From Bacteroidota bacterium (lineage in GTDB: Bacteria > Bacteroidota > Bacteroidia > Bacteroidales > Cfx3-03), in contig JACAUB010000001.1 of the NCBI GenBank assembly GCA_013390605.1, positions 2,572,745 to 2,626,023 of the forward strand: a stretch of 53,279 bases of DNA, in the 5' to 3' direction. The number at the start of each line of letters is the position of its first letter. The stretch's first letter is position 1. The notes beneath the pieces are model-generated. The model made no database searches. It was not told the origin of the DNA and was given only the letters and a program-made list of their open reading frames with translations. The translations under genes and the position numbers were made by a program. Positions 16,590 through 25,036 of the stretch are shown here, piece after piece.

Positions 16590-17465
16590 ATTTTATATTT
16601 TTTCTTTTTAGAATGTTAAGAAACTATGATATGGAAAAACATGTCAGTATAAAAGTGAAATCTATGATTTACATAGTACTTTAAGTGACTAAATCTAATA
16701 AATTAATATCTCCTGTTTACTAACATTCAATTCCTAATGGAATCAATATAGAATAAACAGTTTATTCTTTTTCTCAATAAAGGTATTATAAAATTATGTA
16801 ATATAAGTTGAATTTCATATTATTCTATAATACTTTAACTATTTTTCACCAAATGTCCTTATTTGTAAGTGTTTTTCACCATTTATAAGTGTTTTCTGCC
16901 AAATTAAGTCTATTTCAAACTATTTTTTTCTAAAACTCTAGTTGAAGTCGTTGATTGAATTTCTATTTTCCGTATCCACCTTTTTGCAAAAGCTTACTAT
17001 AAAATTCTTTTCCTTTATCAACCATCCTGTTATAACTGGAGTTGTAAGTCATTTTATAAAAAAAGCATGTTGCATTTACAAAATATTAGTTAATTTTATT
17101 TTATTAAAAGACGTTACTAAATTTTTATTTAATAGTTCACAATCCAAACCAATCGGATTAGCCAATTTCCTATCAGACTTAGATGAAAAGATAAACCTTT
17201 GCACCTTAATGATAGAGAAGACCAAACAATAAAGTAAAAGGCTATTGCAGTAAATGCTTGTGTACAAAAAAGTTCGTAATGAAAGCTAATAGAATTTCTA
17301 CAATTATTACTACTAGAAATACTTCTACAACTGGTGCTATAAGAGGTGCTAAAAAAAATAGTGCAAAAGATGTTATATCTGCTAATAATTGTATTATTAT
17401 TGCACTAATAGTACCCGTGTTGCATACCATAAGAACTGCTCTCGGGTCATTTTTTTTATATAGCT
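16590..17465. other. A+T-rich region with phased repeats and doubtful small frames
   Basis: Contains three related motifs TTTTTCACC (16842-16850 and 16872-16880) and TTTTCTGCC (16892-16900), spaced 30 and 20 bases. A plus frame at 16942-17232 (96 codons, hydrophobic) overlaps a minus frame, and a very hydrophobic minus frame lies at 17242-17430 (62 codons, two helix-like segments). None has recognisable homology. Confidence 0.4.
17242..17430 (-). CDS. Possible two-helix hydrophobic peptide
   Basis: The 62-residue frame consists of two transmembrane-like segments (about 8-30 and 35-53) and a basic tail FFVHKHLLQ, like small toxin or membrane peptides. It overlaps an alternative plus-strand frame and has no clear ribosome-binding site, so it may be chance. 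Confidence 0.25.
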   Translation of the reverse strand: MVCNTGTISAIIIQLLADITSFALFFLAPLIAPVVEVFLVVIIVEILLAFITNFFVHKHLLQ

Positions 17466-17813
17466 ATGGAAAGTAAACCCGCTTTTTCCATAGAAGAACA
17501 ATTAGAGCTGTTAGAAACTAGAGGCTTACTATTCAGAGATAAAGTTCAAGGACTTTATTTATTGAAAAACATAAGCTATTTCCGATTAAAAGGGTACTGG
17601 TGGGATATGCAGTTAGATCCAAAAGTGCATCAATTTAAACCTGAATCTTATTTCGAAGATGTTGTTGCTCGTTATAAATTCGATCGTCAATTACGTATAA
17701 TTCTTTTCGATGCTGTTGAGTATATTGAAATAGCTTTAAGAACAAAAATGATCAACTATCTTTCTTTGGCCTATAATAAATTGTGGTATTTAAATCCCGA
17801 TTTATTGGCATAA
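17466..17813 (+). pseudogene. Abi_2-family abortive infection gene, C-terminally truncated
   Basis: The 115 residues match the N-terminus of AbiD/AbiF-like proteins: KPAFSIEEQLELLETRGL, YFRLKGYWWDMQL, YKFDRQLRIILFDAVEYIEIALRTKM and LWYLNPDLLA. Full proteins of this family are around 300 residues; the C-terminal HEPN-type region with its Arg-X4-6-His motif is missing. The frame ends inside the 3' end of the convergent HEAT-like gene (62-base overlap), indicating that a deletion or insertion joined the two. Probably inactive. Confidence 0.75.
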
Positions 17814-18447
17814 TGCTCACAATCTGTTTTTTCAACCTGGCACTTTTAGTTTGATTACCAACCAGTAATAAAAATTGAGATAGTTCTTTTATGTTCGTTA
17901 GTAATGGAAATATTTCAGATACTATTTGTATCAAATCAGAAATTAACAGGTTTTGTTGTTTCTCTGTACAATCGGATGTTCTTAGAAAAGAAACTATCTT
18001 ACAAATGATTATATCTGAAAGTTCAAGCTTGTTTTTTATAATTTCCAATGAATTAAGAATACAATATCTTCGTGTTAAGAATTTTTCATCGTTCAACAGT
18101 TCGTAATATTTGTCTATGATTTTGTCGAATTTATTCTGATCATCAACTTTTGTTAAACCAGCAAGTAACTGCATCGCATAATTGCGATGATATGAATTTT
18201 TATGTTTTAATAATGACTCAAAATTTTCCCAATAGGTATAAAATAATGATGGGGCTTTCCGGATGGCTTTATCCAATATCAAAAAAGAGTGATAATAAAC
18301 CAGAATATGATCGTTTGAAAACAGTTGATTGATTACAATTTGTTTTAATGAGTCGTCGGAAAGAACCTTGTCAGACAGCAGTTCAATTAATTGCTCGATG
18401 TCCGGTTTTTGGTTGGAGATTAAATCGATATATTCATTTGTATCCAT
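17752..18447 (-). CDS. HEAT-like helical repeat protein
   Basis: This 231-residue protein is made almost wholly of paired amphipathic helices in roughly 35-40-residue units, for example HILVYYHSFLILDKAIRK, SYHRNYAMQLLAGLTKV and YCILNSLEIIKNKLEL, resembling HEAT/ARM-type scaffolds. No catalytic motif or signal peptide is present. Such proteins often mediate protein contacts. The gene is convergent with the truncated abi gene, overlapping its last 62 bases. Exact function unknown. Confidence 0.55.
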   Translation of the reverse strand: MDTNEYIDLISNQKPDIEQLIELLSDKVLSDDSLKQIVINQLFSNDHILVYYHSFLILDKAIRKAPSLFYTYWENFESLLKHKNSYHRNYAMQLLAGLTKVDDQNKFDKIIDKYYELLNDEKFLTRRYCILNSLEIIKNKLELSDIIICKIVSFLRTSDCTEKQQNLLISDLIQIVSEIFPLLTNIKELSQFLLLVGNQTKSARLKKQIVSIMPINRDLNTTIYYRPKKDS

Positions 18448-18624
18448 ACAAACTCAAGATTACTAATTATAAAGGAATTTGCCTCCTTTCAATTTCCTAA
18501 TGAATAACTATCTCTTTTTAAACTCATTGCATTGGATTCTTTGATGAATTACCTTCATTTTTGTCGAGTAGGCAAGGTCATTTCAGACCAAGCATACTCG
18601 ACATCCTTTTTCTCTTTCTATTCT

Positions 18625-19287
18625 TTATTTGATTTGTTCAGTATTTTTATTTCCGAACAAAGCATGAGGTTTTTCGTTGAATCTGGCATGCATTAAATAA
18701 ACGGTGAGATAGACAAATGCTATAAAGGCAAGCAAAATAATAAATTGACTTATTGACGTTTTTTGAATATCCTGTTTTTGTTTTACGTCACAAACTTCGC
18801 CCGGACAGTATTGTACTTTATCTTTAAAAAAGAGAGGATAAAACTTACAACCTAAACAAATTCCAAAAACCGATTCGAAAAAGAGGAATATAAGGCAGAT
18901 CAGACAGATGATACCTGTAATTGGACTATATGCATTAACGATGACAAAAAAGTAGAACATGATAGCCGATAATACTACACCAATTATCCATGCAAACTTT
19001 TTTTGTGGCGCTCCTACATACTCAGGTGTTTGATTTTGAACAATTAAACGTGCCAATATCAGCGTAGGCGAAAATCTTGGATTTATAAAAACCCGTATCA
19101 TAAAATCTGAGAAGAAAAGGACTATTACATACTTTATCGGAACAAAGTTTCCTTTAAACAGAATGAACATTAATGACGTGAAGGTTGCCAAAAATAAGAT
19201 TCCTGCGGCTGCTCGTATCTCCCGCTCGTTTAATACAGGGATGTCATATCCTTCCACATCTTCACCGAATTTGATTATTTTTTTCAT
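18625..19287 (-). CDS. DUF4395 family integral membrane protein
   Basis: This 220-residue protein starts with a soluble segment (FGEDVEGYDIPVLNEREIRA) and contains four to five transmembrane helices. The DUF4395 signatures are FINPRFSPTLILARLIVQNQTPEYVGAPQKKFAW in the first half and FESVFGICLGCKFYPLFF with two conserved Cys in the second, followed by a further Cys pair in YCPGEVCDV. Members often accompany thioredoxin or sulfurtransferase genes, but none is adjacent here. A role in sulfur or redox handling at the inner membrane is an inference. It has a long C-terminal extension with one more helix. Confidence 0.8.
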   Translation of the reverse strand: MKKIIKFGEDVEGYDIPVLNEREIRAAAGILFLATFTSLMFILFKGNFVPIKYVIVLFFSDFMIRVFINPRFSPTLILARLIVQNQTPEYVGAPQKKFAWIIGVVLSAIMFYFFVIVNAYSPITGIICLICLIFLFFESVFGICLGCKFYPLFFKDKVQYCPGEVCDVKQKQDIQKTSISQFIILLAFIAFVYLTVYLMHARFNEKPHALFGNKNTEQIK

Positions 19288-19789
19288 CTTAGTTTTCGTT
19301 TTTGGAACAATTAAAATTTGGAGAACGTATTATAATTAAAATGGGTAATATATTTTAATGCTTCTCCAGGCTTACATCATCCTTTGATGATGTAAATCAC
19401 AGAGGGATAATGTTTCTGGTAGCTTATTACAAAGTTCTTCTGTTAGTATAGCCATATTCCTGTTTGATTGATCGTTTTTGGGTCAGTCGCATGATTCAAT
19501 AAAATTTTTGATTGGATTTATTGATGGCGAAACAAAAATAACTGTTTCTGGTGCTAAAGTCAAGGAATGCGTTATTTGTGGTATAGCAGATGTGAGAGTG
19601 GTCTTAGGTTCATTATATTCTCTCTTATAACAATAAATATTTAAAATAGTTTATATTAGTGACGCTGTATATTCAAAACAAATCTTGCCTCAGCGCTCAC
19701 TACTCAAATCATACATCAATTTCAGTATTAATAATTATTTTCTATTCTTTATCCAAAATCTGTTCTTCGACAGTTTTACCATTTAAAAG

Positions 19790-19810
19790 AAACAGATTGC
19801 AAATCTGTTT
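19790..19810. repeat. REP-like palindrome
   Basis: AAACAGATT, GCA, AATCTGTTT form a perfect 9-bp stem; same core as the hairpins at 11646 and 14907. Confidence 0.6.
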
Positions 19811-19824
19811 AAGTCAATTTATAT

Positions 19825-19855
19825 AGTGGCCTGTCGGAATATCCAACAGGCCACT
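19825..19855. terminator. Hairpin, possible terminator
   Basis: AGTGGCCTGT and ACAGGCCACT form a perfect 10-bp stem with an 11-base loop, followed by a weak T-rich tail. Confidence 0.55.
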
Positions 19856-20129
19856 TTCATTTATTTCAATTATCCACTTTTAAAGATCGATACGTGACGA
19901 ACAATGACTTAGGTTATTATGTGACGGATGATGGTGAATGCTGAAAGTAATGTAGTACCTCAGACAAAATTAAGTCAACAGAAGCAAGACTTCTTTTTTT
20001 GTTATATTTTATGAGTTCGGCGTTTCGAAAGCAGAATATGATGCGCTTGCAAATTGGCTGTCCGACATTGGAATGATGGATGATGAATAGTGCGATTTTA
20101 ATTAGGATCTTTGCGTGTTGTCCATCGCT

Positions 20130-20828
20130 TTATTCTTTCTCCTCTTTATTAATCTCCAGGGTAATCTCTTTTATCTCTTTTATGATTTCTCTGTAATTGT
20201 TTGTGTTATTTTGCGCGGTCTGAATAGCACAGTCAAGATAGGTTTTAAGAACAGGATCTAAAAACTTTTCCTTTTTCCCTTTATTTTGATATATCAAGTC
20301 TTCAATTTTACCCAATCGGATGTTAAAAAATTTCTCAGTTTCATCAATAGAGGGCATGCTCTCCTGATAATATGAAAGAATTAACTTTTTAAGTTTCTTA
20401 TTTTCAATAAATCCGATTTTTCCACTTGATTTAAAACCTTCATAATTACCATTATTCGTTTTTCGGATGACATAAAACACACCTATACCAATTTGTGCTT
20501 TTGCAGCCTCTATGCTGTCTATCCGCTCTTCGGTAAGGCTTTTTAAAAAGCTATATTGTTTAATGATTTCAGACATTTGAGCGGTCTTTTTTGACATACT
20601 TTTTAGGTCATTATTCAAATCATCTTTTAAGTCAGCCAAAAATTCTGTTGTTTCTTTTTGTTGATGCCTATGTAAACTCCAACTATGCAACCAAATTGAA
20701 AGTGTCACGGAGAAAACAATAATAAAGATTTCTATAAATACTTCTTTTAGTTTTTCAGTAAATAAGGTTGGGGAGCTCTTCAAGGCCATATATATTCTCC
20801 TCGAATGTTTCGTTAGTTCGTCTTGCAT
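20130..20828 (-). CDS. DUF6090-like single-pass membrane protein
   Basis: This 232-residue protein has one transmembrane helix near the N-terminus (about 30-46, FIEIFIIVFSVTLSIWL) preceded by a basic cytoplasmic stretch and followed by SWSLHRHQQKETTEFLADLKDDLNNDL, the pattern of the Bacteroidota DUF6090 family. The rest is a helical, charged, probably coiled-coil domain. Start uncertain: ATG at 20828, or an internal Met 13 codons later. Function unknown; similar proteins often occur in scattered paralogues. Confidence 0.6.
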   Translation of the reverse strand: MQDELTKHSRRIYMALKSSPTLFTEKLKEVFIEIFIIVFSVTLSIWLHSWSLHRHQQKETTEFLADLKDDLNNDLKSMSKKTAQMSEIIKQYSFLKSLTEERIDSIEAAKAQIGIGVFYVIRKTNNGNYEGFKSSGKIGFIENKKLKKLILSYYQESMPSIDETEKFFNIRLGKIEDLIYQNKGKKEKFLDPVLKTYLDCAIQTAQNNTNNYREIIKEIKEITLEINKEEKE

Positions 20829-21244
20829 AGGGTTATTTTCTACTATAATTTATATGAGTTGATCAAGGTCTGCACAAACTGGCATAAGTAATAAGCAATA
20901 AACAATGTCGCATTTTACTATTTGCCTATCCTATATTCAGGGAGATGTACCAGAATATAAAAAGCATTGAGAATACGACAATAAATTATTTCTACTACTT
21001 AGAACGACCGAAGCGATGAGCAAAACTACATTTTTTTTGGGAAAATCCGTTTCTGGATTGATGTTATCTTTAATTGACACCATTATTATTTCAAATACAT
21101 CCAAATAATATAATTCTAGTCAGGATGTAAAGAAGTTTATGACGAATGATCAACTAATAAGTATGTTATTTTCTGCAATAGAAACCATCAGTACAAGGAT
21201 CATAATTGATAAATAGAAATGAAAAGATGTAAATGATTAGAAAA

Positions 21245-21284
21245 TGTCCAGATTTGTCCATGTATGTCCATGAATGTCTCCCAT
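21245..21284. repeat. Four tandem 10-bp repeats (iteron-like)
   Basis: TGTCCAGATT, TGTCCATGTA, TGTCCATGAA and TGTCTCCCAT follow each other without gaps, one per DNA turn, so a protein could bind all on one face. They lie about 115 bases upstream of the operon. Confidence 0.6.
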
Positions 21285-21366
21285 GGAATCATTGACGGGG
21301 CGGATAGTGGTGTGGTAATTTTGGTTTGTTGATCAACGAGAATGTAAACAAACTGAATTACGAACC

Positions 21367-21385
21367 AGGTCACTTTTTGTGACCT
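21367..21385. promoter_or_regulatory. Hairpin/operator immediately upstream of the operon
   Basis: AGGTCAC, TTTTT, GTGACCT: a perfect 7-bp stem ending 14 bases before the ATG at 21400. It could be an operator or a leader hairpin controlling translation. Confidence 0.5.
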
Positions 21386-21399
21386 CTAAACTTAAAACA

Positions 21400-22194
21400 A
21401 TGGCTATTCAAACTGGTGCTATTAAGTACCGCGGAAGCTTTAAAAGCATCCGAAACTATGTAAACCTCCATGATGAAAACACCTACGCCGGTGAAAAAGG
21501 AGGTGCCAACCGTGATTTAATCATGAACAACCCTGCCTTTGCACGTACCCGTGAGAATATGGTGGAATTTGGTGGTTGTGGCGTGGCTGTGAAAGCACTC
21601 CGACTGGGATTCCTTAACCTCTTACCCGATCAAACGGATAAGAACTTTACCGGTAGGCTCATGCGTATCGTGAAGGAGGTGAACCGTAGAGATATCGAAG
21701 GAGTGAAAGGAAAAAGAGGGATCTACTTTAGTGAGGCCCGTCCTACCCTCGCTACGATGGTCTTTAATGTATTGGAGAGTGTGACTGAGAGTCTGAAGCT
21801 CTTCTTCCTCTGTAGTCATCCCGTGGGTAAAGTTGATGCCACCCTTAAGGTGACAGATCTTGTGATTAAACCTATATTGATCCCTAAAGGGGCTACACAC
21901 TTCCGTGTGCAGAACCATCTGAGTGTAATCAGTGATTATGCCTACTCTGAAATGAGTCATCGGTATGAGGCTTCCAATGAGCTTAACGGGCAGAGTGTGT
22001 TTAAATACTCTGAGTATACGCCTATCGGTACAGCTCTCACGGCTGAGATCAAGGCGGCCTTCCCGGAAGGTACGGTGGTGGGTGATGACTGTAGTATCAT
22101 CCAGTGTGTGGGGGTTGAGTTTTATGTCAGCACCAATGGTGCGCATTACCTCCCGCTCAAAGGTAGTAGCATGATGGTGGCTGATATCTATTAA
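21400..22194 (+). CDS. Conserved Bacteroidota element protein of unknown function
   Basis: This 264-residue protein begins MAIQTGAIKYRG, with NNPAFARTRENMVEFG and KALRLGF next; I recognise this N-terminal pattern from many Bacteroidota hypothetical proteins, some near VirE-type genes. The C-terminal half (about 160-264) is rich in beta-strand-like stretches. There is no signal peptide, transmembrane helix or catalytic motif. The architecture (conserved basic N-terminus plus beta-rich C-terminus) recalls DUF6266-type proteins and could be structural. ATG at 21400 is chosen over an upstream GTG at 21379, which lies inside a hairpin. G+C content is higher than the island to its left and like the primase-helicase gene. 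It heads an operon with two membrane proteins. Confidence 0.7.
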   Translation: MAIQTGAIKYRGSFKSIRNYVNLHDENTYAGEKGGANRDLIMNNPAFARTRENMVEFGGCGVAVKALRLGFLNLLPDQTDKNFTGRLMRIVKEVNRRDIEGVKGKRGIYFSEARPTLATMVFNVLESVTESLKLFFLCSHPVGKVDATLKVTDLVIKPILIPKGATHFRVQNHLSVISDYAYSEMSHRYEASNELNGQSVFKYSEYTPIGTALTAEIKAAFPEGTVVGDDCSIIQCVGVEFYVSTNGAHYLPLKGSSMMVADIY

Positions 22195-22204
22195 TCCCAT
22201 TGTC

Positions 22205-22471
22205 ATGAACGCTGCTGTCGATTTTACCTGGCTCTTTGGTATTGTGATTTCTTTGCTGCTTTCACTGGTGGTCTATTTCGTCCGTCTGTTACATGTGGAC
22301 TTCAGAAAAATGCAGGAGGAGCTCTCCCAGGTGAAGACGATGGCTTCGCTCATCAAGAGTGAGTGTAAAGGGGGAATGGAGCTGATCGGCCTTCGGGTTG
22401 GTCAGCTTGAGGTTAAAATTAAACAACTGGAAGCATTCTTTTTTAATTTTAAGCATCATGAAAAAGAGTAA
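22205..22471 (+). CDS. Small membrane protein with coiled-coil tail (holin-like)
   Basis: This 88-residue protein has one N-terminal transmembrane helix (about 8-28, TWLFGIVISLLLSLVVYFV) followed by a long amphipathic helix with heptad-like spacing (about 33-85). It starts 10 bases after the preceding stop and overlaps the next gene by 14 bases, so it is translated in the same operon. Size and topology resemble phage holins or Rz/i-spanin-like accessory proteins, but there is no sequence motif proving this. Confidence 0.55.
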   Translation: MNAAVDFTWLFGIVISLLLSLVVYFVRLLHVDFRKMQEELSQVKTMASLIKSECKGGMELIGLRVGQLEVKIKQLEAFFFNFKHHEKE

Positions 22472-22694
22472 TATAACTCAACCTGATTTAACCCTCATGG
22501 AAAGGATTACAGCTCCTACGCCTTCGTTCTTTAAGAAGGTGCGGACCATTGGGTTGGTGATGGGGGTAATCGGGGCTGCTTTATTGGCTTCGCCTGTGGC
22601 ACTGCCTGCTGTGGTGGGCACTATTGGCGGGTATCTGGTGCTGGGTGGCAGTATCATTACTTCTGTGGCACAGACTGCGGTGAAGGATGAGTGA
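22458..22694 (+). CDS. Small Gly/Ala-rich membrane protein (holin-like)
   Basis: This 78-residue protein starts at the ATG at 22458 (an upstream in-frame start at 22398 would overlap the previous gene by 74 bases and is less likely). A basic N-terminal part (PTPSFFKKVRTI) precedes two Gly/Ala-rich hydrophobic segments (GLVMGVIGAALLASP and VVGTIGGYLVLGGSIITSV). This hairpin-like topology suits a holin or pore-forming partner. It is the last gene of the operon, followed by two hairpins. Confidence 0.55.
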   Translation: MKKSNITQPDLTLMERITAPTPSFFKKVRTIGLVMGVIGAALLASPVALPAVVGTIGGYLVLGGSIITSVAQTAVKDE

Positions 22695-22695
22695 T

Positions 22696-22723
22696 GTAAA
22701 GACACAGAACCATGTGTCTTTAC
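22696..22723 (+). terminator. Hairpin after the operon
   Basis: GTAAAGACACA and TGTGTCTTTAC form a perfect 11-bp stem with a 6-base loop; no T-run follows, so it may stabilise the mRNA end. Confidence 0.55.
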
Positions 22724-22735
22724 TCGTCCAGAAAC

Positions 22736-22769
22736 AAAAAGAGCCGACCCATATGGGTCGGCTCTTTTT
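22736..22769. terminator. Bidirectional intrinsic terminator
   Basis: AAAAAGAGCCGACCC and GGGTCGGCTCTTTTT form a perfect 15-bp stem with T-runs on both strands, separating the operon from the convergent DPP III gene. Confidence 0.9.
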
Positions 22770-22775
22770 GTTTTT

Positions 22776-24746
22776 TTAAAGGAAGGAATAATCTACAGAA
22801 TACTCCAACATTTGTAATGTGTAATTATCGGGATAAGATATCGTAACGTCTTTAATGACATCATCTTCAATGACAGGAATCAACTTCGGATTTACAAAAC
22901 CGCCAAAGGGTGCTATATTTAGTTTCTTGAAACGTTCAAGCGTTTCTGCATGTAGTTTAGGATCGATCTGTACGCCATATTGCTCTACCAGTTGTTTTCC
23001 GGCTGCATAATCGCCTTCTGATTTTATCCGCTGCACTTCTTTCAAGAGGTCTCCAAATAAGCTACGCAGTGCATGGTGGTCGTTGATGACAAAGTATGTC
23101 CGGCCTTCTTTGACGACCTGCTCTATCACTTTATCAGCTGCTCCCTTTTCGAACACCCAATGGGCGATTAAAGATCGACATCGCATGTGCGCTTGTTCTA
23201 TGGTCTTTCCGGGTTCTATACGAACCAGCTGCGTCATTAATCCATTGCGGATATATGAGTTGTATTCCGCCTTCGCAGCTTCTTCGCAAGGCAAGATACC
23301 TAATGCTACCAGCTTCGGATCCATCATATAATAGAGTGCAAAAAGGTCGGCGCGGGCTTCTTCTAATGGTGAATGATAGTTCTTTAAGACGTCAGGACTT
23401 ACTCCTTTTAATAGTTGTCCCGATCCGTGTCCGAGACATTCGTGTAAATCGGTATGGAGGTTATCGGCAATAAAGCCATATTCGCGAGCCAGTCTGCGCT
23501 CTTCGTCGGTATAGGTAAACTCGTCTAACATGCCCGATCCTAATGAGGCCTGATGATGGGCATAGGTTATGTTTTCGATGGTAACACTTTTTGAACCATA
23601 ACGTGCTCTGATCCAATCTGCATTGGGTAGGTTGATACCTATGGGCGTGGATGGAAAACAATCGCCGCCCAACTGAACGGCATTGATGACTTTTGCACTT
23701 ACTCCGCGGACTTCCTTTTTCTTAAAACGTGGATCGACAGGTGAGTGGTCTTCAAACCATTGTGCATTGGCACTGATAATATCTGTTCTTTTGGTAGCTT
23801 CGAGGTTCTTAAAGTTGACGATACTCTCCCAGGTTCCCTTGATACCCAATGGGTCTTCGTAGGTTTCTATAAATCCGTTTACGACATCTACTAAAGAATC
23901 CAAATCTTGTAACCACTTGATGTTGTAGACATCCCAGGTCTTTAGATCGCCTGTTTGATAGTACTGGATCAGCAGTTGAAGTGCTTGTTGTTGTGTTTCG
24001 TTTTCGGCTACTTCTACTGCTTGTTTCAGCCAATAAACGATTTTCTCTATCGCTTCAGTGTATAACCCACCCACTTTATAGGTCTCTTCAGTGATCACGC
24101 CATCTTTTTTGGTGAGCCTGGAATTTAGACCAAATGAAACAGGCATATGATCATCTTCTTTTTTAAAGGCATCATAAAAGGCTTCGATCTCTTTCTGGGT
24201 AACGCCTTCATAAAAGTTAACGGCAGATTGACGAAGTAAATCGTCGGTGTCATTTTGATATTTCTTAAAGGGGGCCAGATCTTTATTGAAAATGATATCC
24301 TCAGTTAACTCCTTTATCTGATCTAACGTGATAGTCTCGGTGGCTGGAAAGTACTGAGCGGGTGTATTCTTGAGTAATTCATGATAGTATGCCGGTGTAA
24401 ATCCAGGAATAAACTTATCGGATGAATAGTGATGATGAATTCCATTGGCAAACCAGATCTTTTTTAGATAGACAACGAATTCAGAAAACTCAGCGCTTTC
24501 CCTACTGCCTGCAAAGCCATTATAGATGCCTTCGAGGGTTTTGCGAAGCAACAGATTGTATTTAAAATTCTGATCAAATAAGATATCGCGTCCACAAAGT
24601 GCTGCCTCACTCAGAAAATAGAGTAATCGTTTTTTATTAATATCAAGCTCTTCAAAACCAGGAACGGTATAACGCATGATTTTGATATCGCCAAATTGTT
24701 CTAATAGATATTTAAAGTTGTCTGCCTCTTGCATGTTATGATTCAT
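22776..24746 (-). CDS. Dipeptidyl peptidase III family zinc peptidase (M49)
   Basis: This 656-residue protein carries the M49 zinc signature HECLGH (His435, Glu436, His440) and the second motif EEARAD (about 462), which provides the third ligand. Family role: cytoplasmic or periplasmic release of dipeptides from the N-terminus of short peptides. I see no signal peptide, so cytoplasmic action is likely here. Length is close to the 650-700 usual in Bacteroidota. The start at 24746 is followed by an internal Met four codons later. It is convergent with the element operon behind a strong shared terminator and marks the return of core genome. Confidence 0.92.
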   Translation of the reverse strand: MNHNMQEADNFKYLLEQFGDIKIMRYTVPGFEELDINKKRLLYFLSEAALCGRDILFDQNFKYNLLLRKTLEGIYNGFAGSRESAEFSEFVVYLKKIWFANGIHHHYSSDKFIPGFTPAYYHELLKNTPAQYFPATETITLDQIKELTEDIIFNKDLAPFKKYQNDTDDLLRQSAVNFYEGVTQKEIEAFYDAFKKEDDHMPVSFGLNSRLTKKDGVITEETYKVGGLYTEAIEKIVYWLKQAVEVAENETQQQALQLLIQYYQTGDLKTWDVYNIKWLQDLDSLVDVVNGFIETYEDPLGIKGTWESIVNFKNLEATKRTDIISANAQWFEDHSPVDPRFKKKEVRGVSAKVINAVQLGGDCFPSTPIGINLPNADWIRARYGSKSVTIENITYAHHQASLGSGMLDEFTYTDEERRLAREYGFIADNLHTDLHECLGHGSGQLLKGVSPDVLKNYHSPLEEARADLFALYYMMDPKLVALGILPCEEAAKAEYNSYIRNGLMTQLVRIEPGKTIEQAHMRCRSLIAHWVFEKGAADKVIEQVVKEGRTYFVINDHHALRSLFGDLLKEVQRIKSEGDYAAGKQLVEQYGVQIDPKLHAETLERFKKLNIAPFGGFVNPKLIPVIEDDVIKDVTISYPDNYTLQMLEYSVDYSFL

Positions 24747-25036
24747 TTCTTACTGATTTGCTTTTCATTTTGTTCCTATCATTCATTACCCATCGTGTTC
24801 GAAACATCTATTCGTTAACTCAGGGTAATGAAAATTGAGAACATATAACTATTTATTAACCGTGTAAAAGGTTGTGTGTTCAGTTTTACCTGCTATTTTC
24901 TGTATGTTATCACAAAAAGTTATTGGTTATCAGTATCTGAATTGCTTTCACCTTTATGAAAGAATGCAATCTAAACACCAATAACCAATACACCTTATTT
25001 TATTATAAATTGCTTATCGAAAGATAAGTGCAGTAA
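24747..25036. other. Intergenic region between DPP III and gcvT
   Basis: About 290 A+T-rich bases with CCAATAACC / GGTTAT-type inverted sequences near 24921-24990; no gene seen. Confidence 0.4.

Larger units (their letters stand above)
19288..20129. other. Non-coding region with hairpins and possible gene debris
   Basis: No complete gene is visible. It holds a perfect hairpin TTACATCATC / GATGATGTAA (19372-19395), a REP-like palindrome (19790-19810) and a terminator-like hairpin (19825-19855). Short open stretches at about 19503-19630 and at about 20008-20090 (ending SKAEYDALANWLSDIGMMDDE) may be debris of lost genes but match nothing I know. Confidence 0.45.
20829..21399. other. Regulatory-looking region upstream of the 21.4-22.7 kb operon
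   Basis: No gene seen. It contains four TGTC(C)-led 10-base repeats at 21245-21284 and a perfect hairpin at 21367-21385 just before the operon start. Confidence 0.5.

Noticed and set aside
16942..17232. 96-codon hydrophobic frame
   Set aside because: It overlaps a minus frame of similar quality, with no start signal or recognisable family; left as part of a non-coding stretch.
21379..21399. GTG start for the 264-residue protein
   Set aside because: The GTG sits in a hairpin arm, while MAIQTG is the conserved family start.
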